A stretch of 64,000 nt of DNA, from positions 682,001-746,000 of the forward strand of contig JAPPUL010000095.1 of assembly GCA_026874595.1 (NCBI GenBank), given 5' to 3'. Source of the stretch: Sipunculus nudus (taxonomy: Eukaryota > Annelida > Sipuncula > Golfingiida > Sipunculidae). Of the stretch, positions 1 through 8,765 are shown one piece after another (within the stretch, counting starts at the first letter, position 1; every line of letters starts with the position of its first letter). A program made the translations under genes and the position numbers. The notes under the pieces were generated by a model. The model had not been told where the DNA came from and made no database searches. It saw nothing but the letters and a program-made list of their open reading frames with translations.

Positions 1-606
1 TATATCATGCTTTTTGTTCTTATCAAGTTTTATCTCATCTTCAAGCTCCAATAGCTTACCATCTATTCGTACACGTACAAAACCTCCTTGCCTTATGTTT
101 TCAAGCTCCTTCTTATAACTACCCTTACGTCCGCGTACCACCGGCGACAAAAGCATTAGTTTTGTCCCTTCCGGAAGTTTATATATAGATTCTACTATTC
201 TATCTACGCTTTGTTTTTCTACCTCAAGTCCACACTTCGGGCAATACGCTCTCCCACAACGAGCATAGAGCAACCGTAAATAATCGTATATCTCCGTTAC
301 CGTGCCTACTGTACTCCTTGGGTTTCTGTGTGTCGTTTTTTGCTCTATTGAAATCGCCGGCGATAGACCTTCTATATAATCAACATCTGGCTTTTCCATT
401 TGTCCCAAAAACTGTCTTGCATAGGCACTAAGCGATTCCACGTACCGCCTTTGCCCTTCTGCGTATATTGTGTCAAACGCAAGCGACGACTTCCCTGAAC
501 CAGATACTCCTGTTAGCACTATAAATTTATCTCTTGGCAGATTTATATCTATTCCCTTTAAATTATGTTCCCGAGCCCCACGAACTACTATATCTTCTAT
601 TCTCAT
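1..606 (-). CDS. uvrA: UvrA excinuclease subunit A (N-terminal part, runs off the left edge)
   Basis: UvrA is the ATP-dependent damage-recognition subunit of UvrABC nucleotide excision repair in the cytoplasm. The minus strand reads open from an ATG at 606 to the window edge, giving the first 202 residues. It starts [19 protein letters not shown], has a Walker A motif GVSGSGKSS near residues 33-41, the family signature [12 protein letters not shown], and the first zinc-finger half [10 protein letters not shown]. All of this is typical UvrA N-terminus; the rest lies outside the window. The gene begins 17 nt after the tyrS stop on the same strand, so the two probably share a transcript. No disruption is seen in the visible part. 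Confidence 0.95.
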   Translation of the reverse strand, partial: MRIEDIVVRGAREHNLKGIDINLPRDKFIVLTGVSGSGKSSLAFDTIYAEGQRRYVESLSAYARQFLGQMEKPDVDYIEGLSPAISIEQKTTHRNPRSTVGTVTEIYDYLRLLYARCGRAYCPKCGLEVEKQSVDRIVESIYKLPEGTKLMLLSPVVRGRKGSYKKELENIRQGGFVRVRIDGKLLELEDEIKLDKNKKHDI

Positions 607-623
607 TAGATACTCTTTTTAAA

Positions 624-1856
624 TTATTTCAAAACTCGTACAAAACGACGCCTGCCTACCTTCAACACCATTCCCTTGTCCTCTATATCTTTTACTTTTA
701 TCTTATGATTCTCATCCAATACCTTCTCTCCATTAAGACTAACACCCCCTCCCCTTATTAATCTACGGCATTCACTACTGCTTTGCACAAGCCCACTTTC
801 TTGCATCAACTTAACTACCCATATCTCCTCACCTAAGCCTTCCAAACTATAACTTGCTATCTCCTTAGGTAATCCTTTGTCCCGGAATACTTTGTCAAAA
901 CTAGCTCCCGCCTCTTTTGCTACTTCCTCATTATAATACATCCTTACTAAAGAATTTGCAAGAAGCGCTTTTAATTCCCTCGGATTCCTACCCGATAGCT
1001 GCTGCTGCTCGTACTTTAATACTTCTTCCTCCCTCAAATCTGTTAGCAATCTCAAATACTTCATTATCAACGTATCCGGTAGCGACATAAGCTTACCATA
1101 CATTTCAGTCGGACCCTCATAAAGCCCTACATAATTATTTAGACTCTTACTCATCTTATTATGTCCATCAAGCCCCTCCAATATCGGCATCGTTATACAT
1201 ATTTGTCCTTCCGTACTTACTCCAAGATCCTTTTGGAATTGTCTGCCCATTAGTAAATTAAACTTCTGATCCGTTCCCCCAAGCTCTATATCGCATCTTG
1301 TCTTTACTGAATCGTAGGCTTGAACTATTGTATACATAAATTCCGTCAGCGTTATACTCTCTCCTTCTTTATAGCGTTTGCTAAAATCATCTCGCTCAAG
1401 CAATCTCGCAACCGTTACATGATTTGTTAACCCCAAAACTTCTTCAAAACAAAGTCTCTTATTCCAACTAGAATTATATACTACTTCCGTTTTGCTCTCA
1501 TCTAGTACTTTATATATCTGATCCTTATACGTTTTTGCGTTCCTTTCAATCTCTTCTCTACTTAAGGGTTTGCGGGTCTTTGTTTTTCCTGTCGGGTCCC
1601 CTATCATCGCCGTGAAATCTCCTATTATGAATATTACTTTATGTCCTAAGTCTTGAAACTCTCTTAGCTTTCGCAATACCACTGTGTGGCCTAAATGCAA
1701 ATCCGGTGCACTCGGATCTGCTCCAAGCTTTACTTTCAAGGGCTTGTTGCTCTTATAACTCTCCTTTAGCTTTAACTCTAAAAGCCCCTCCGGCAATACC
1801 TCTACTGTCCCCGATTTTAGTATCTTTAGCTCTTCTTCTAGTCTTGTACTTTTCAC
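624..1856 (-). CDS. tyrS: tyrosyl-tRNA synthetase
   Basis: This class I synthetase charges tRNA-Tyr with tyrosine in the cytoplasm. The 410-residue protein has the HIGH-like motif HLGH at residues 54-57, the tyrosine/ATP region GDFTAMIGDPTG (79-90), and KMSKS at 234-238. A C-terminal S4-type RNA-binding domain (about 345-405) contains SSECRRLIRGGGVSLNGEKV. Length and motifs fit bacterial TyrRS of the TyrZ-like branch. It lies between asd (upstream on the minus strand) and uvrA (17 nt downstream), and all three read leftward. Confidence 0.95.
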   Translation of the reverse strand: MKSTRLEEELKILKSGTVEVLPEGLLELKLKESYKSNKPLKVKLGADPSAPDLHLGHTVVLRKLREFQDLGHKVIFIIGDFTAMIGDPTGKTKTRKPLSREEIERNAKTYKDQIYKVLDESKTEVVYNSSWNKRLCFEEVLGLTNHVTVARLLERDDFSKRYKEGESITLTEFMYTIVQAYDSVKTRCDIELGGTDQKFNLLMGRQFQKDLGVSTEGQICITMPILEGLDGHNKMSKSLNNYVGLYEGPTEMYGKLMSLPDTLIMKYLRLLTDLREEEVLKYEQQQLSGRNPRELKALLANSLVRMYYNEEVAKEAGASFDKVFRDKGLPKEIASYSLEGLGEEIWVVKLMQESGLVQSSSECRRLIRGGGVSLNGEKVLDENHKIKVKDIEDKGMVLKVGRRRFVRVLK

Positions 1857-1924
1857 AATCCTCTTTTACCTTATTTTACCTTATTTACCTTATTCTTTTT
1901 TAACTTTAATAAATACTAAAACAT

Positions 1925-2929
1925 CTAAACCAAATGCTCTGCTATTTGTACCGCGTTTAAGGCTGCTCCCTTTAAAAGCTGATCTCCTGATATGAATAAG
2001 GATACTCCCTTCTCAAGCGCTTCTTCTTCCCTTAATCGTCCTACTAGTACATCGTAACTCTCACTCGATTCAAGCGGCATCGGAAAATGATTCCTTTCTC
2101 TATCGTCAACTAGCTTAACTCCTGAAAACTTAATAAAGGAATCCCGTATCGCTTCAAGTGATACATTATCTTCTAACTCTAGGCTAACCGATTCGCAATG
2201 GGCTCGCAATATCGGGACGCGTATGCATGTTACTCCTAGCTTTAGTTTCGGATACTTTAATATCTTGCGAGACTCGTTTATCATTTTACGCTCTTCTACA
2301 TTACATCCTCTCTCATCTATCTTTGTGTCATGCGAAAATAAATTAAACGCTATCCTATGTGGGAATATCTTGCTTTTAACCTCATCTGCTCCCCCAAGCA
2401 ATTCCTTTGTCTGCTTTACTAACTCATCCATTGCTCGGGCTCCCGCTCCGCTTGCTGATTGGTAAGTTGAACATATTATTCGCTTCACCTTAGATAGTTT
2501 ATGTATAGGATATATCCCCATTAACAATATTATTGTACTGCAGTTCGGATTTGCTATTATCCCTTTGTGTTTAATTATCTCTTCTTTGTTTATCTCCGGT
2601 ATTACCAAAGGAACATCCTCAGCCATTCTATATGCTGAACTATTATCTATCATCACCGCCCCACTCTCAAGTGCATATTTACTATATTCTTTTGACACTT
2701 CGCTGCTTGCGCTAAATAAAACTATGTCAACACCATTAAACGAATCCTTAGAAAGCTCCTTTACTTCTATTACCTCCCCTTTATACTCAAGCTCCTTGCC
2801 TAAAGACCTCTTTGAACCCAATAGCTTTAACTCGCTTATCGGAAAAGCTCGACGTTCAAGAACTTTTATCATCTCATGCCCTACTGCCCCGCTTGCTCCC
2901 ACTATACATACTCTCTTTTCTTGTCTCAT
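1925..2929 (-). CDS. asd: aspartate-semialdehyde dehydrogenase
   Basis: Asd reduces aspartyl phosphate to aspartate semialdehyde, the branch point to lysine/diaminopimelate, threonine and methionine. The 334-residue protein begins with an NADP-binding loop GASGAVG at residues 11-17 and has the catalytic cysteine in NPNCST (Cys130). The DNSSAYR segment near residue 95 and SASGAGARAMDEL near 160 are typical of the family. The 193 nt to rlpA on the other strand hold the divergent upstream regions of both genes. tyrS and uvrA follow downstream. No oddity is seen. Confidence 0.95.
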   Translation of the reverse strand: MRQEKRVCIVGASGAVGHEMIKVLERRAFPISELKLLGSKRSLGKELEYKGEVIEVKELSKDSFNGVDIVLFSASSEVSKEYSKYALESGAVMIDNSSAYRMAEDVPLVIPEINKEEIIKHKGIIANPNCSTIILLMGIYPIHKLSKVKRIICSTYQSASGAGARAMDELVKQTKELLGGADEVKSKIFPHRIAFNLFSHDTKIDERGCNVEERKMINESRKILKYPKLKLGVTCIRVPILRAHCESVSLELEDNVSLEAIRDSFIKFSGVKLVDDRERNHFPMPLESSESYDVLVGRLREEEALEKGVSLFISGDQLLKGAALNAVQIAEHLV

Positions 2930-3122
2930 AATCTATATTACCCCTTTATCCTAAGCCCTATACTCTTTTTGATATACTTCCTCATAGCTAATAATTAATA
3001 ATGACAATTTTATACATTTTGACAACTTCATATTTTTTTACTAGTCCTAATTAATTCTACTTATTCAAAAAACGATACTTTATACACAATTTAAAAAGAT
3101 TAACTTCTTTATGAGGAACGCT

Positions 3123-3926
3123 ATGACAAAAAAATATATGACAAAACAATTTAAAACTTTAGCTAGCTTAGCATCTGCTTTGCTCTTTATTTCAATAACT
3201 GCTTCTATGCAAAAACTCTACTCAGTAGAAAAACCTTTCCAAACAAAAGGATTTGCTTCTTGGTATGGCCCTAAGTTCCATGGCAAAACTACTGCTAATG
3301 GCGAGATGTATGATATGTATGCTTTAACTGCTGCTCATAAAACTTTGCCTTTTGGCACGCTCGTTAAAGTTTCCAACACGCAAAACAATAAGTCCATTGT
3401 CGTCAGGATTAATGATAGGGGGCCATTTATTAAAGATCGCATTATTGACCTTTCTAAAAATGCGGCTGCTTTACTTGGGTTTTTAAATAAGGGTATTGCT
3501 CATGTCACACTTGAATTAGTATCTAAAGAGCAATACAATATTGTAAAACTTAATTCTCAAAACATTGGCAACCTCTCCGAAAACCATATTAGAGCTAATG
3601 CTAAAATTAATAAGAACTATAGTTATAAGCACAACAACAAAACAAGAGCATATAAAACAAGAGCATATAAAGAGAAAGTTAATAAAACAAAAAAAGAGAT
3701 TATGAAAATCCAGTTTGGAGCCTTCTCTTCTATGAAATCAGCTGTAGTTAAACAAAAAATAATAAATGCTCACGGCATGAAGTCCATTGTCGTGCTCTTT
3801 TACAATAAGAAAAAACCTATCTATCGAGTCCTTTCTAAGGATACTTATAACGACTATAAAAAAGCCTCTCGTATCAAAAATAAAGTCCTTTCTAGAGGCA
3901 TTGAGGCTATTATCCTTTTTCTTTAA
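3123..3926 (+). CDS. rlpA: RlpA-like septal ring lytic transglycosylase with SPOR domain
   Basis: RlpA-type enzymes cleave denuded glycan strands of peptidoglycan at division sites. The protein has an N-terminal hydrophobic export segment (about 12-30). A double-psi beta-barrel domain (about 45-120) contains [19 protein letters not shown] and RINDRGPF, including the family's catalytic-type Asp. A basic linker follows, then a C-terminal SPOR-like domain ([13 protein letters not shown], about 195-267) that would bind septal peptidoglycan. An ATG exists at 3111, but GAGG at 3113-3116 sits 6 nt before the ATG at 3123, so 3123 is preferred. The linker contains a small in-frame direct repeat (KTRAYK twice). 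The gene is convergent with the next minus-strand gene. Confidence 0.85.
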   Translation: MTKKYMTKQFKTLASLASALLFISITASMQKLYSVEKPFQTKGFASWYGPKFHGKTTANGEMYDMYALTAAHKTLPFGTLVKVSNTQNNKSIVVRINDRGPFIKDRIIDLSKNAAALLGFLNKGIAHVTLELVSKEQYNIVKLNSQNIGNLSENHIRANAKINKNYSYKHNNKTRAYKTRAYKEKVNKTKKEIMKIQFGAFSSMKSAVVKQKIINAHGMKSIVVLFYNKKKPIYRVLSKDTYNDYKKASRIKNKVLSRGIEAIILFL

Positions 3927-3994
3927 TTCCCTCTTTTCTTTAATTCTTTAATTCTTTCTTTTGAAAGCTTCTTTTGAAACACTCTCTTAAGCAA

Positions 3995-4042
3995 GGCTAA
4001 GACTGTCTTTGTATTGCTTAAGGGCAGTGCTTTGTCTTAGTC
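3995..4042. terminator. possible bidirectional terminator between convergent genes
   Basis: A 9-nt inverted repeat, GGCTAAGAC (3995-4003) and GTCTTAGTC (4034-4042), has one G-T wobble and a 30-nt loop. It lies where rlpA (plus) and the E-set protein gene (minus) converge, and the right arm overlaps the minus-strand stop region. There is no long U tract, so the call is weak. Confidence 0.25.
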
Positions 4043-5920
4043 TAGGTCTAGTATGTTCATAAGTCGCCCTTCTTCATCTCCTTCTGATTCTTCTGTGAAT
4101 GCATTAAAAAGCTCATATTCCTTATCCTTTTGCGATATCTTGAACATATAACGATGTCTGCCTGATGGCAAGAATAGCTTTGCTTTCCATATCCCATCAA
4201 CTTCACTATACATACTATGTTCTCCAAAACTCCCTACAAGCGTTACTCCATCAACTTCACTCTCTTTATAACCTGATAGCAAACTCTTTAAGCGTTCTAT
4301 CTCCTCATACGACGGATTTGCTTTACTCTCCTCATTATTTATCCTCTGCTTTATATCTATTGGCACCATGTTTAATCTATCAAATACAAACGTTACTGCA
4401 TAATAATTCTCCCCCTCTACTTGCGTTATGCTCCCCCCGCCATGTCTGTCTTTTAATCTTTGCTCCTCAAGCAATAGCTCCTTTTCATCGTAGGACAACT
4501 CCCTTTTTAATCCATCCTCTTTTTCTTCTATCCCTCCTTCTCCACCTTTAGAAAGTGCATCTGACTCTTTTTGTGAAACCTCCGCTTTATTAACCTCTGA
4601 CTCTTCACTTATATCATCTGCAAGATAAAAACCTGGGACTTCTAAAACCGACACATATCCTTCATAGCCAAATACATATTCATAAGGGTTTATATCTTTA
4701 TCTAAATCATCCCATCCTTTACTATCTCCTCTATCTCCTCCCTTCTCTTCTTCTTCAGCTACATCTTCATCCTCATCCAAAAACTTAATGTCTAGTTCGC
4801 TTAGCCTACGTACACTATGTGAATAGTTATCAAGAAGGCCTATTAGCAAATTCTCCTCCCCAGACAGCTTCATTACATAATAATATTCATACTCCCCTCC
4901 TTCCAATATCACTCTCGCTTTGTATACATCTCCCTCCCGCTTCATCAATGTCTTACTCTCATCCCAACCATTAAAACTACCTGCAACCCCAATCCACTCT
5001 ATAGCAAGAGAATCTTTATCCAATATCTTTTGAGCCAAACGTTTTGATACCTCCTCATCTTCATTCTCCTTTATCCTGCTCTCAAGTGAGTTTACTACTT
5101 CTCTTAAATCCGAAAACAAAAACTCAACCTCATATCTGCCATCCGCATTTTGATTCGGTACCAAATTACGATGCCTGTAATACGTCTTTGCCCCGCCAAC
5201 TCGCTCCAATACCCTTATACTTTCTAAATCAGCTCGATCAAATAGGCTATACCCCTCCTGCCCATCTTTATTACCTCCCTTAACCTCTTCTAGTTTAAGC
5301 ACCTTCTCTCTACGAGCATCATATAATACTTTCTTCTTACCAAGTCCGCTCAAGCCCTTTATGTCTACTCCCAATACTTCTAAATTATCTCCTCCCCTAA
5401 GCACTAATCCCTTTACTCCTAACTCCCCTCCTTCTACTCCCATCTCCAGCACACTAACTTCTTCACCTAATACCATCCGCTCAACACCATCTATTCCCAA
5501 TATGTTTAGTTTATTATCTATAACTAAATCATCAACCACAACCACTCGCCTGTCTCCTTGCACATAATTAAGTTCTATCCTATATCTATATGCATCCCAG
5601 CTATATACATTGTTTACCTTGTCCCCTTCTTCTATCTCTACTCCAGCATCCCGCTTTGCTATTATCACTCCGCGTACATATCGAGTTAATATATTATCTA
5701 CCTTAACTATTGCCTTTACTTCATCCGTTTGTACATCATGTATATACAATACCCCGCCCCTCTCTACCGACTTGCCTTGTCCCGTCTTTATCCATACAAA
5801 ATTATCACTTGCCTTAGATACCTCCCCTTTAAAAAAACCAAGCCCCTCTACACTTAACAAAGTCCTTACCGGTAACATGAATACCATCATTACCAACAAA
5901 AGCTTTAACGCCTTTTTCAT
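4037..5920 (-). CDS. secreted protein with two glycogen-binding-like E-set repeats
   Basis: The function is not recognised. The 627-residue protein starts with a signal peptide (1-23). Next is a beta-rich module of 'effect on GD.V' type (about 28-105) seen in other envelope proteins. It then carries two related units (about 260-370 and 505-615), each with a lead helix followed by a strand set resembling the AMPK/CBM48 glycogen-binding fold. The first reads IGVAGSFNGWDE then GEYEYYYVM; the second reads VTLVGSFGEHS then GRHRYMFKI. They are linked by an acidic, low-complexity region (about 385-480) rich in Glu and Asp. The start has a good Shine-Dalgarno (GAGGAG). I infer a periplasmic or surface protein with an internal duplication; whether it binds sugar is unknown, because the second copy has lost the NGW element. 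Confidence 0.7.
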   Translation of the reverse strand: MKKALKLLLVMMVFMLPVRTLLSVEGLGFFKGEVSKASDNFVWIKTGQGKSVERGGVLYIHDVQTDEVKAIVKVDNILTRYVRGVIIAKRDAGVEIEEGDKVNNVYSWDAYRYRIELNYVQGDRRVVVVDDLVIDNKLNILGIDGVERMVLGEEVSVLEMGVEGGELGVKGLVLRGGDNLEVLGVDIKGLSGLGKKKVLYDARREKVLKLEEVKGGNKDGQEGYSLFDRADLESIRVLERVGGAKTYYRHRNLVPNQNADGRYEVEFLFSDLREVVNSLESRIKENEDEEVSKRLAQKILDKDSLAIEWIGVAGSFNGWDESKTLMKREGDVYKARVILEGGEYEYYYVMKLSGEENLLIGLLDNYSHSVRRLSELDIKFLDEDEDVAEEEEKGGDRGDSKGWDDLDKDINPYEYVFGYEGYVSVLEVPGFYLADDISEESEVNKAEVSQKESDALSKGGEGGIEEKEDGLKRELSYDEKELLLEEQRLKDRHGGGSITQVEGENYYAVTFVFDRLNMVPIDIKQRINNEESKANPSYEEIERLKSLLSGYKESEVDGVTLVGSFGEHSMYSEVDGIWKAKLFLPSGRHRYMFKISQKDKEYELFNAFTEESEGDEEGRLMNILDLD

Positions 5921-6246
5921 GTTTGCTCCTCACTTTTTTTATATTTTCTATTATATATTCCCTCTACCCATTACTGCTTTAAATATGACACCCTATACCT
6001 ATCTTTACAAATCTCACAACACTTTATAGTATAAGCAATTTATTCAACTATTTTGTTTATTTCTTTATTTATTTTACTCTTATTCTTAATTATCATTCTA
6101 TTTTAGTATATTTTGTTTTGTCTTTAAAACCCTTCTTTATAAAAGCTCATTATTATATTGGTTTTGGCTTTTATTTAAAATAAATAAAACTTGTGGCTTT
6201 TTTTGCTTTGCTTTTTATTTTTTTAAAAAAACGGTGTCCTTATTTA
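5921..6246. other. AT-rich divergent intergenic region
   Basis: These 326 nt separate the minus-strand E-set protein gene from the plus-strand ABC exporter. The stretch is extremely AT-rich with T-runs. It should hold both promoters, but I could not pick a convincing -35/-10 pair. No RNA gene, no cluster of DnaA boxes and no conserved short ORF is seen. An upstream in-frame GTG at 6193 would extend the ABC ATPase by 18 hydrophobic residues but has no ribosome-binding site. Confidence 0.4.
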
Positions 6247-7170
6247 ATGCATGCTTTAGATGTTAAGAATCTATCTAAGTTCTATAACGGCTTCCTTGCT
6301 GTTGATGATATCTCTTTTTCTGTTGACCATAGCGAAATCTTTGGCATACTAGGGCCTAATGGTGCCGGCAAAACTACTACTCTTGAAATGATTGAAGGTA
6401 TTAGAAAAATAGATAACGGACAGGTCTTTATCGATAACCTCAACATTAAATCTTCTGTTAAGCAAATTAAGCAAATTATCGGGGTACAGCTTCAAACCAC
6501 TTTCTTATATGATAAAATACGATTAGATGAGCTTCTTGAACTCTTTGCTAGTTATTATAAAGATGCTCACTCAACTGACTATATTCTTAAACTACTCTCG
6601 CTCTACGATAAAAGAAAAACGTTCTTTGAAAACCTCTCCGGCGGACAAAAACAACGCGTCTCTCTTGGCCTTGCAATTATTAATAATCCCAAAATCATAT
6701 TCCTTGACGAACCCACCGCCGGTATTGACCCCCATGCTCGTCGCAATATTTGGAATATCGTTCGCCAAATGAAAAAAGAAGGTAAGTCCATTATTCTATC
6801 TACTCACCATATGGAAGAGGCTCAAACACTTTGTGATAGAGTTGCCATTATGGACAAAGGTAAGATTATCGATATCGATAGCCCCAAAAACTTAGTAAAA
6901 AAGCATAACCTCTCAAGCTCTATCCATTTTCCCATAAATAATGTCCTCGCTAAAGAAGAACTTAAAAAGCTTGATGCCGTAACTGAGCTAATTGTTTCTA
7001 AAAACCATTATACCCTATTCTCCAAAAGCCCTATGAAAACTCTAGATAGACTTATGATCTTAGCTAAGAATAAAAACATTAAATTAAAACATATTACCTT
7101 AAAAGAACCCAATTTAGAAGACCTTTTTATGGAACTTACAGGACGGGACCTTAAGGACGGGATCTTATAG
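6247..7170 (+). CDS. ABC exporter ATP-binding protein
   Basis: This is the ATPase subunit of an ABC-2 type exporter on the cytoplasmic face of the inner membrane. From ATG 6247 it has Walker A GPNGAGKTTT, a Q-loop (GVQLQ), the signature LSGGQKQR, Walker B KIIFLDEPTAGIDP and the switch His in STHHMEEA. A C-terminal extension of about 80 residues follows, as in drug/lipid exporters of the CcmA/NatA branch. The in-frame GTG at 6193 is less likely because the family normally starts close to LDVKNLSKFY. It is one nucleotide from the permease gene, so the two are co-translated. The substrate cannot be told from sequence. Its coding strand is more C-rich than that of the genes that follow. Confidence 0.9.
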   Translation: MHALDVKNLSKFYNGFLAVDDISFSVDHSEIFGILGPNGAGKTTTLEMIEGIRKIDNGQVFIDNLNIKSSVKQIKQIIGVQLQTTFLYDKIRLDELLELFASYYKDAHSTDYILKLLSLYDKRKTFFENLSGGQKQRVSLGLAIINNPKIIFLDEPTAGIDPHARRNIWNIVRQMKKEGKSIILSTHHMEEAQTLCDRVAIMDKGKIIDIDSPKNLVKKHNLSSSIHFPINNVLAKEELKKLDAVTELIVSKNHYTLFSKSPMKTLDRLMILAKNKNIKLKHITLKEPNLEDLFMELTGRDLKDGIL

Positions 7171-7171
7171 A

Positions 7172-8251
7172 ATGAAAGTCTTATTTAAACAATTTATTGT
7201 TGAACAAAAACTATTTTATAGAAACCCTATTTCTGTTTTTTGGACTTATATGTTTCCTATGTTCTTACTTATCATAATAGGCTGGTTCTTTAATGACTCT
7301 TTCTCTAAAAGAGTATCAGGACACAATATTATATTGCTTAGCTCAAATGATAAGTCCAAAATCTCACAAAAGATAAAAGACTCTTTAAATAAACAATTTC
7401 TAATAATAGAGCAAGAAGATGCTAAAAAACTTAATATAGACCCCATCCCCGTTCACATAACAAAAGAAAATGACAAGAACTATAGTATAGACCTTACAAT
7501 TAAAAACACTTCCATAAGCCTTGACAAAAGCATAGAGGCTCTAGAAAAGCTAATAAAAGACCTTAATAACTCAAATAATCTTAGTATAAGCTTGAAGATT
7601 AAAAAAGATGCTAAAGGCGAGGCTAAAAAGAATGACAAGGATGAAAAGGATTATACCAAATACACAGATTTCCTTGCACCTGGTATAATCGCTATGTCTG
7701 TAATGTCATCTTGTATATTCGGAGTTGGCATTTCACTAACTTCCTATCGGGAAAAAGGCCATCTTAGAAGACTTTCCCTAACACCTCTTAAAAAATCAAC
7801 CTACGTTCTTGCTCATATCTTGCATAGATACGCTGTTATTATAATTCAAAGTTTCTTTTTGCTTATAAGTGCTATTTTGCTTTTTGAACTTAAGTTTATG
7901 GGTGATGTCTTATCGCTTATTGTAGTTCTTACGGTGGGTCTTATTTCTTTTATTTCTGTTGGCTTTATAATTGCAAGTAGGACAAACAAAGCCGAAAGTG
8001 CTAATGCTCTTTCAAACATAACATTTTATCCCCTACTGCTACTTGGCGCCGTGTATTTTCCCTTGTCCGACATACCTGAAATATTAAGACCTCTTGCAAA
8101 AGCAACTCCGCTCTACCACCTGACAAAGGCACTAAGAGAAGTTATAAATACAGGAACCCCCTTTTACCTTCTAACACAAAATATTCTACCTCTTATTGCC
8201 ATAAGCTTAATTTGCTTTTTAATATCAGTTAAAATGTTTCGTTGGGAATAA
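7172..8251 (+). CDS. ABC-2 type permease
   Basis: This is the membrane partner of the preceding ATPase. The 359-residue protein has one N-terminal membrane helix (about 20-42) and a large extracytoplasmic loop (about 43-165) rich in Lys and Asp. Five C-terminal membrane helices (about 168-355) follow, with the ABC-2 feature SYREKGHLRRLSLTPL in the first cytoplasmic loop. The layout matches ABC2_membrane/YhgE-type exporters. The start codon follows the ATPase stop after one base. No substrate assignment is possible. Confidence 0.9.
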   Translation: MKVLFKQFIVEQKLFYRNPISVFWTYMFPMFLLIIIGWFFNDSFSKRVSGHNIILLSSNDKSKISQKIKDSLNKQFLIIEQEDAKKLNIDPIPVHITKENDKNYSIDLTIKNTSISLDKSIEALEKLIKDLNNSNNLSISLKIKKDAKGEAKKNDKDEKDYTKYTDFLAPGIIAMSVMSSCIFGVGISLTSYREKGHLRRLSLTPLKKSTYVLAHILHRYAVIIIQSFFLLISAILLFELKFMGDVLSLIVVLTVGLISFISVGFIIASRTNKAESANALSNITFYPLLLLGAVYFPLSDIPEILRPLAKATPLYHLTKALREVINTGTPFYLLTQNILPLIAISLICFLISVKMFRWE

Positions 8252-8309
8252 GATCTTATAATGTTTATCTTATTATCATAACGTTATTAATTAAAAAGAC
8301 TACCTTGTA

Positions 8310-8338
8310 TTGACTTAGAAAAACGATTTAGTTATTAT
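8310..8338 (+). promoter_or_regulatory. sigma70-type promoter for the bactofilin operon
   Basis: TTGACT (8310-8315), a 17-nt spacer and TATTAT (8333-8338) lie 56 nt before the bactofilin ATG. Both hexamers are one mismatch from consensus at the ideal spacing. This is one of the clearest promoters in the window. Confidence 0.65.
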
Positions 8339-8393
8339 CTACTTTTTATATGTTAGCATACATAATAAACGAAGAATAAGGACAGAAGGTAAT

Positions 8394-8765
8394 ATGGCAA
8401 AAGATATATCCAGACAAAAAGCTCCTGATACGTTCTTAACAGAAGATTGCAACTTGACAGGGACATTTAAGTTTAATAAGTTGATACAATTTGACGGACA
8501 GCTTAAAGGACATGTGGATGCACCGGATGGTGCTTTGTCAATTGGGCCTAAGGGTGAGATTGAAGCTGAGATAGTAATTGATAGTTTTTATAACAAAGGG
8601 AGTTTTAAAGGAGATCTTAAGGCTTTAAATGTTGTTCATATACTAAGTGGTGCAAGTGTTACGGGAAGTATAACTACTAAAGAACTTGTTATAGAAAAAG
8701 GTGGACAGCTTAACGGACTTTGTGCTATGACCAACGATGGCACGACTGAACATGAAAAGTCATGA
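8394..8765 (+). CDS. bactofilin
   Basis: Bactofilins are cytoskeletal proteins that polymerise without nucleotide and help set cell shape or position envelope enzymes. The 123-residue protein has a short disordered N-terminus (1-14). A central right-handed beta-helix domain (about 15-112) has the repeating GxI/GxV pattern, for example FDGQLKGHVDA, IGPKGEIEAEIV and LSGASVTGSI. It ends in a short tail. Length and pattern are typical (DUF583). Promoter 8310-8338 is upstream, and the YihY gene overlaps its 3' end by 29 nt, indicating a shared transcript. Confidence 0.9.
   Translation: MAKDISRQKAPDTFLTEDCNLTGTFKFNKLIQFDGQLKGHVDAPDGALSIGPKGEIEAEIVIDSFYNKGSFKGDLKALNVVHILSGASVTGSITTKELVIEKGGQLNGLCAMTNDGTTEHEKS

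Noticed and set aside
3080-3088. DnaA-box-like TTATACACA (also upstream of ligA near 51684) as a replication origin
   Set aside because: They are single isolated matches in an AT-rich genome, with no box cluster and no dnaA, dnaN or other origin genes nearby.
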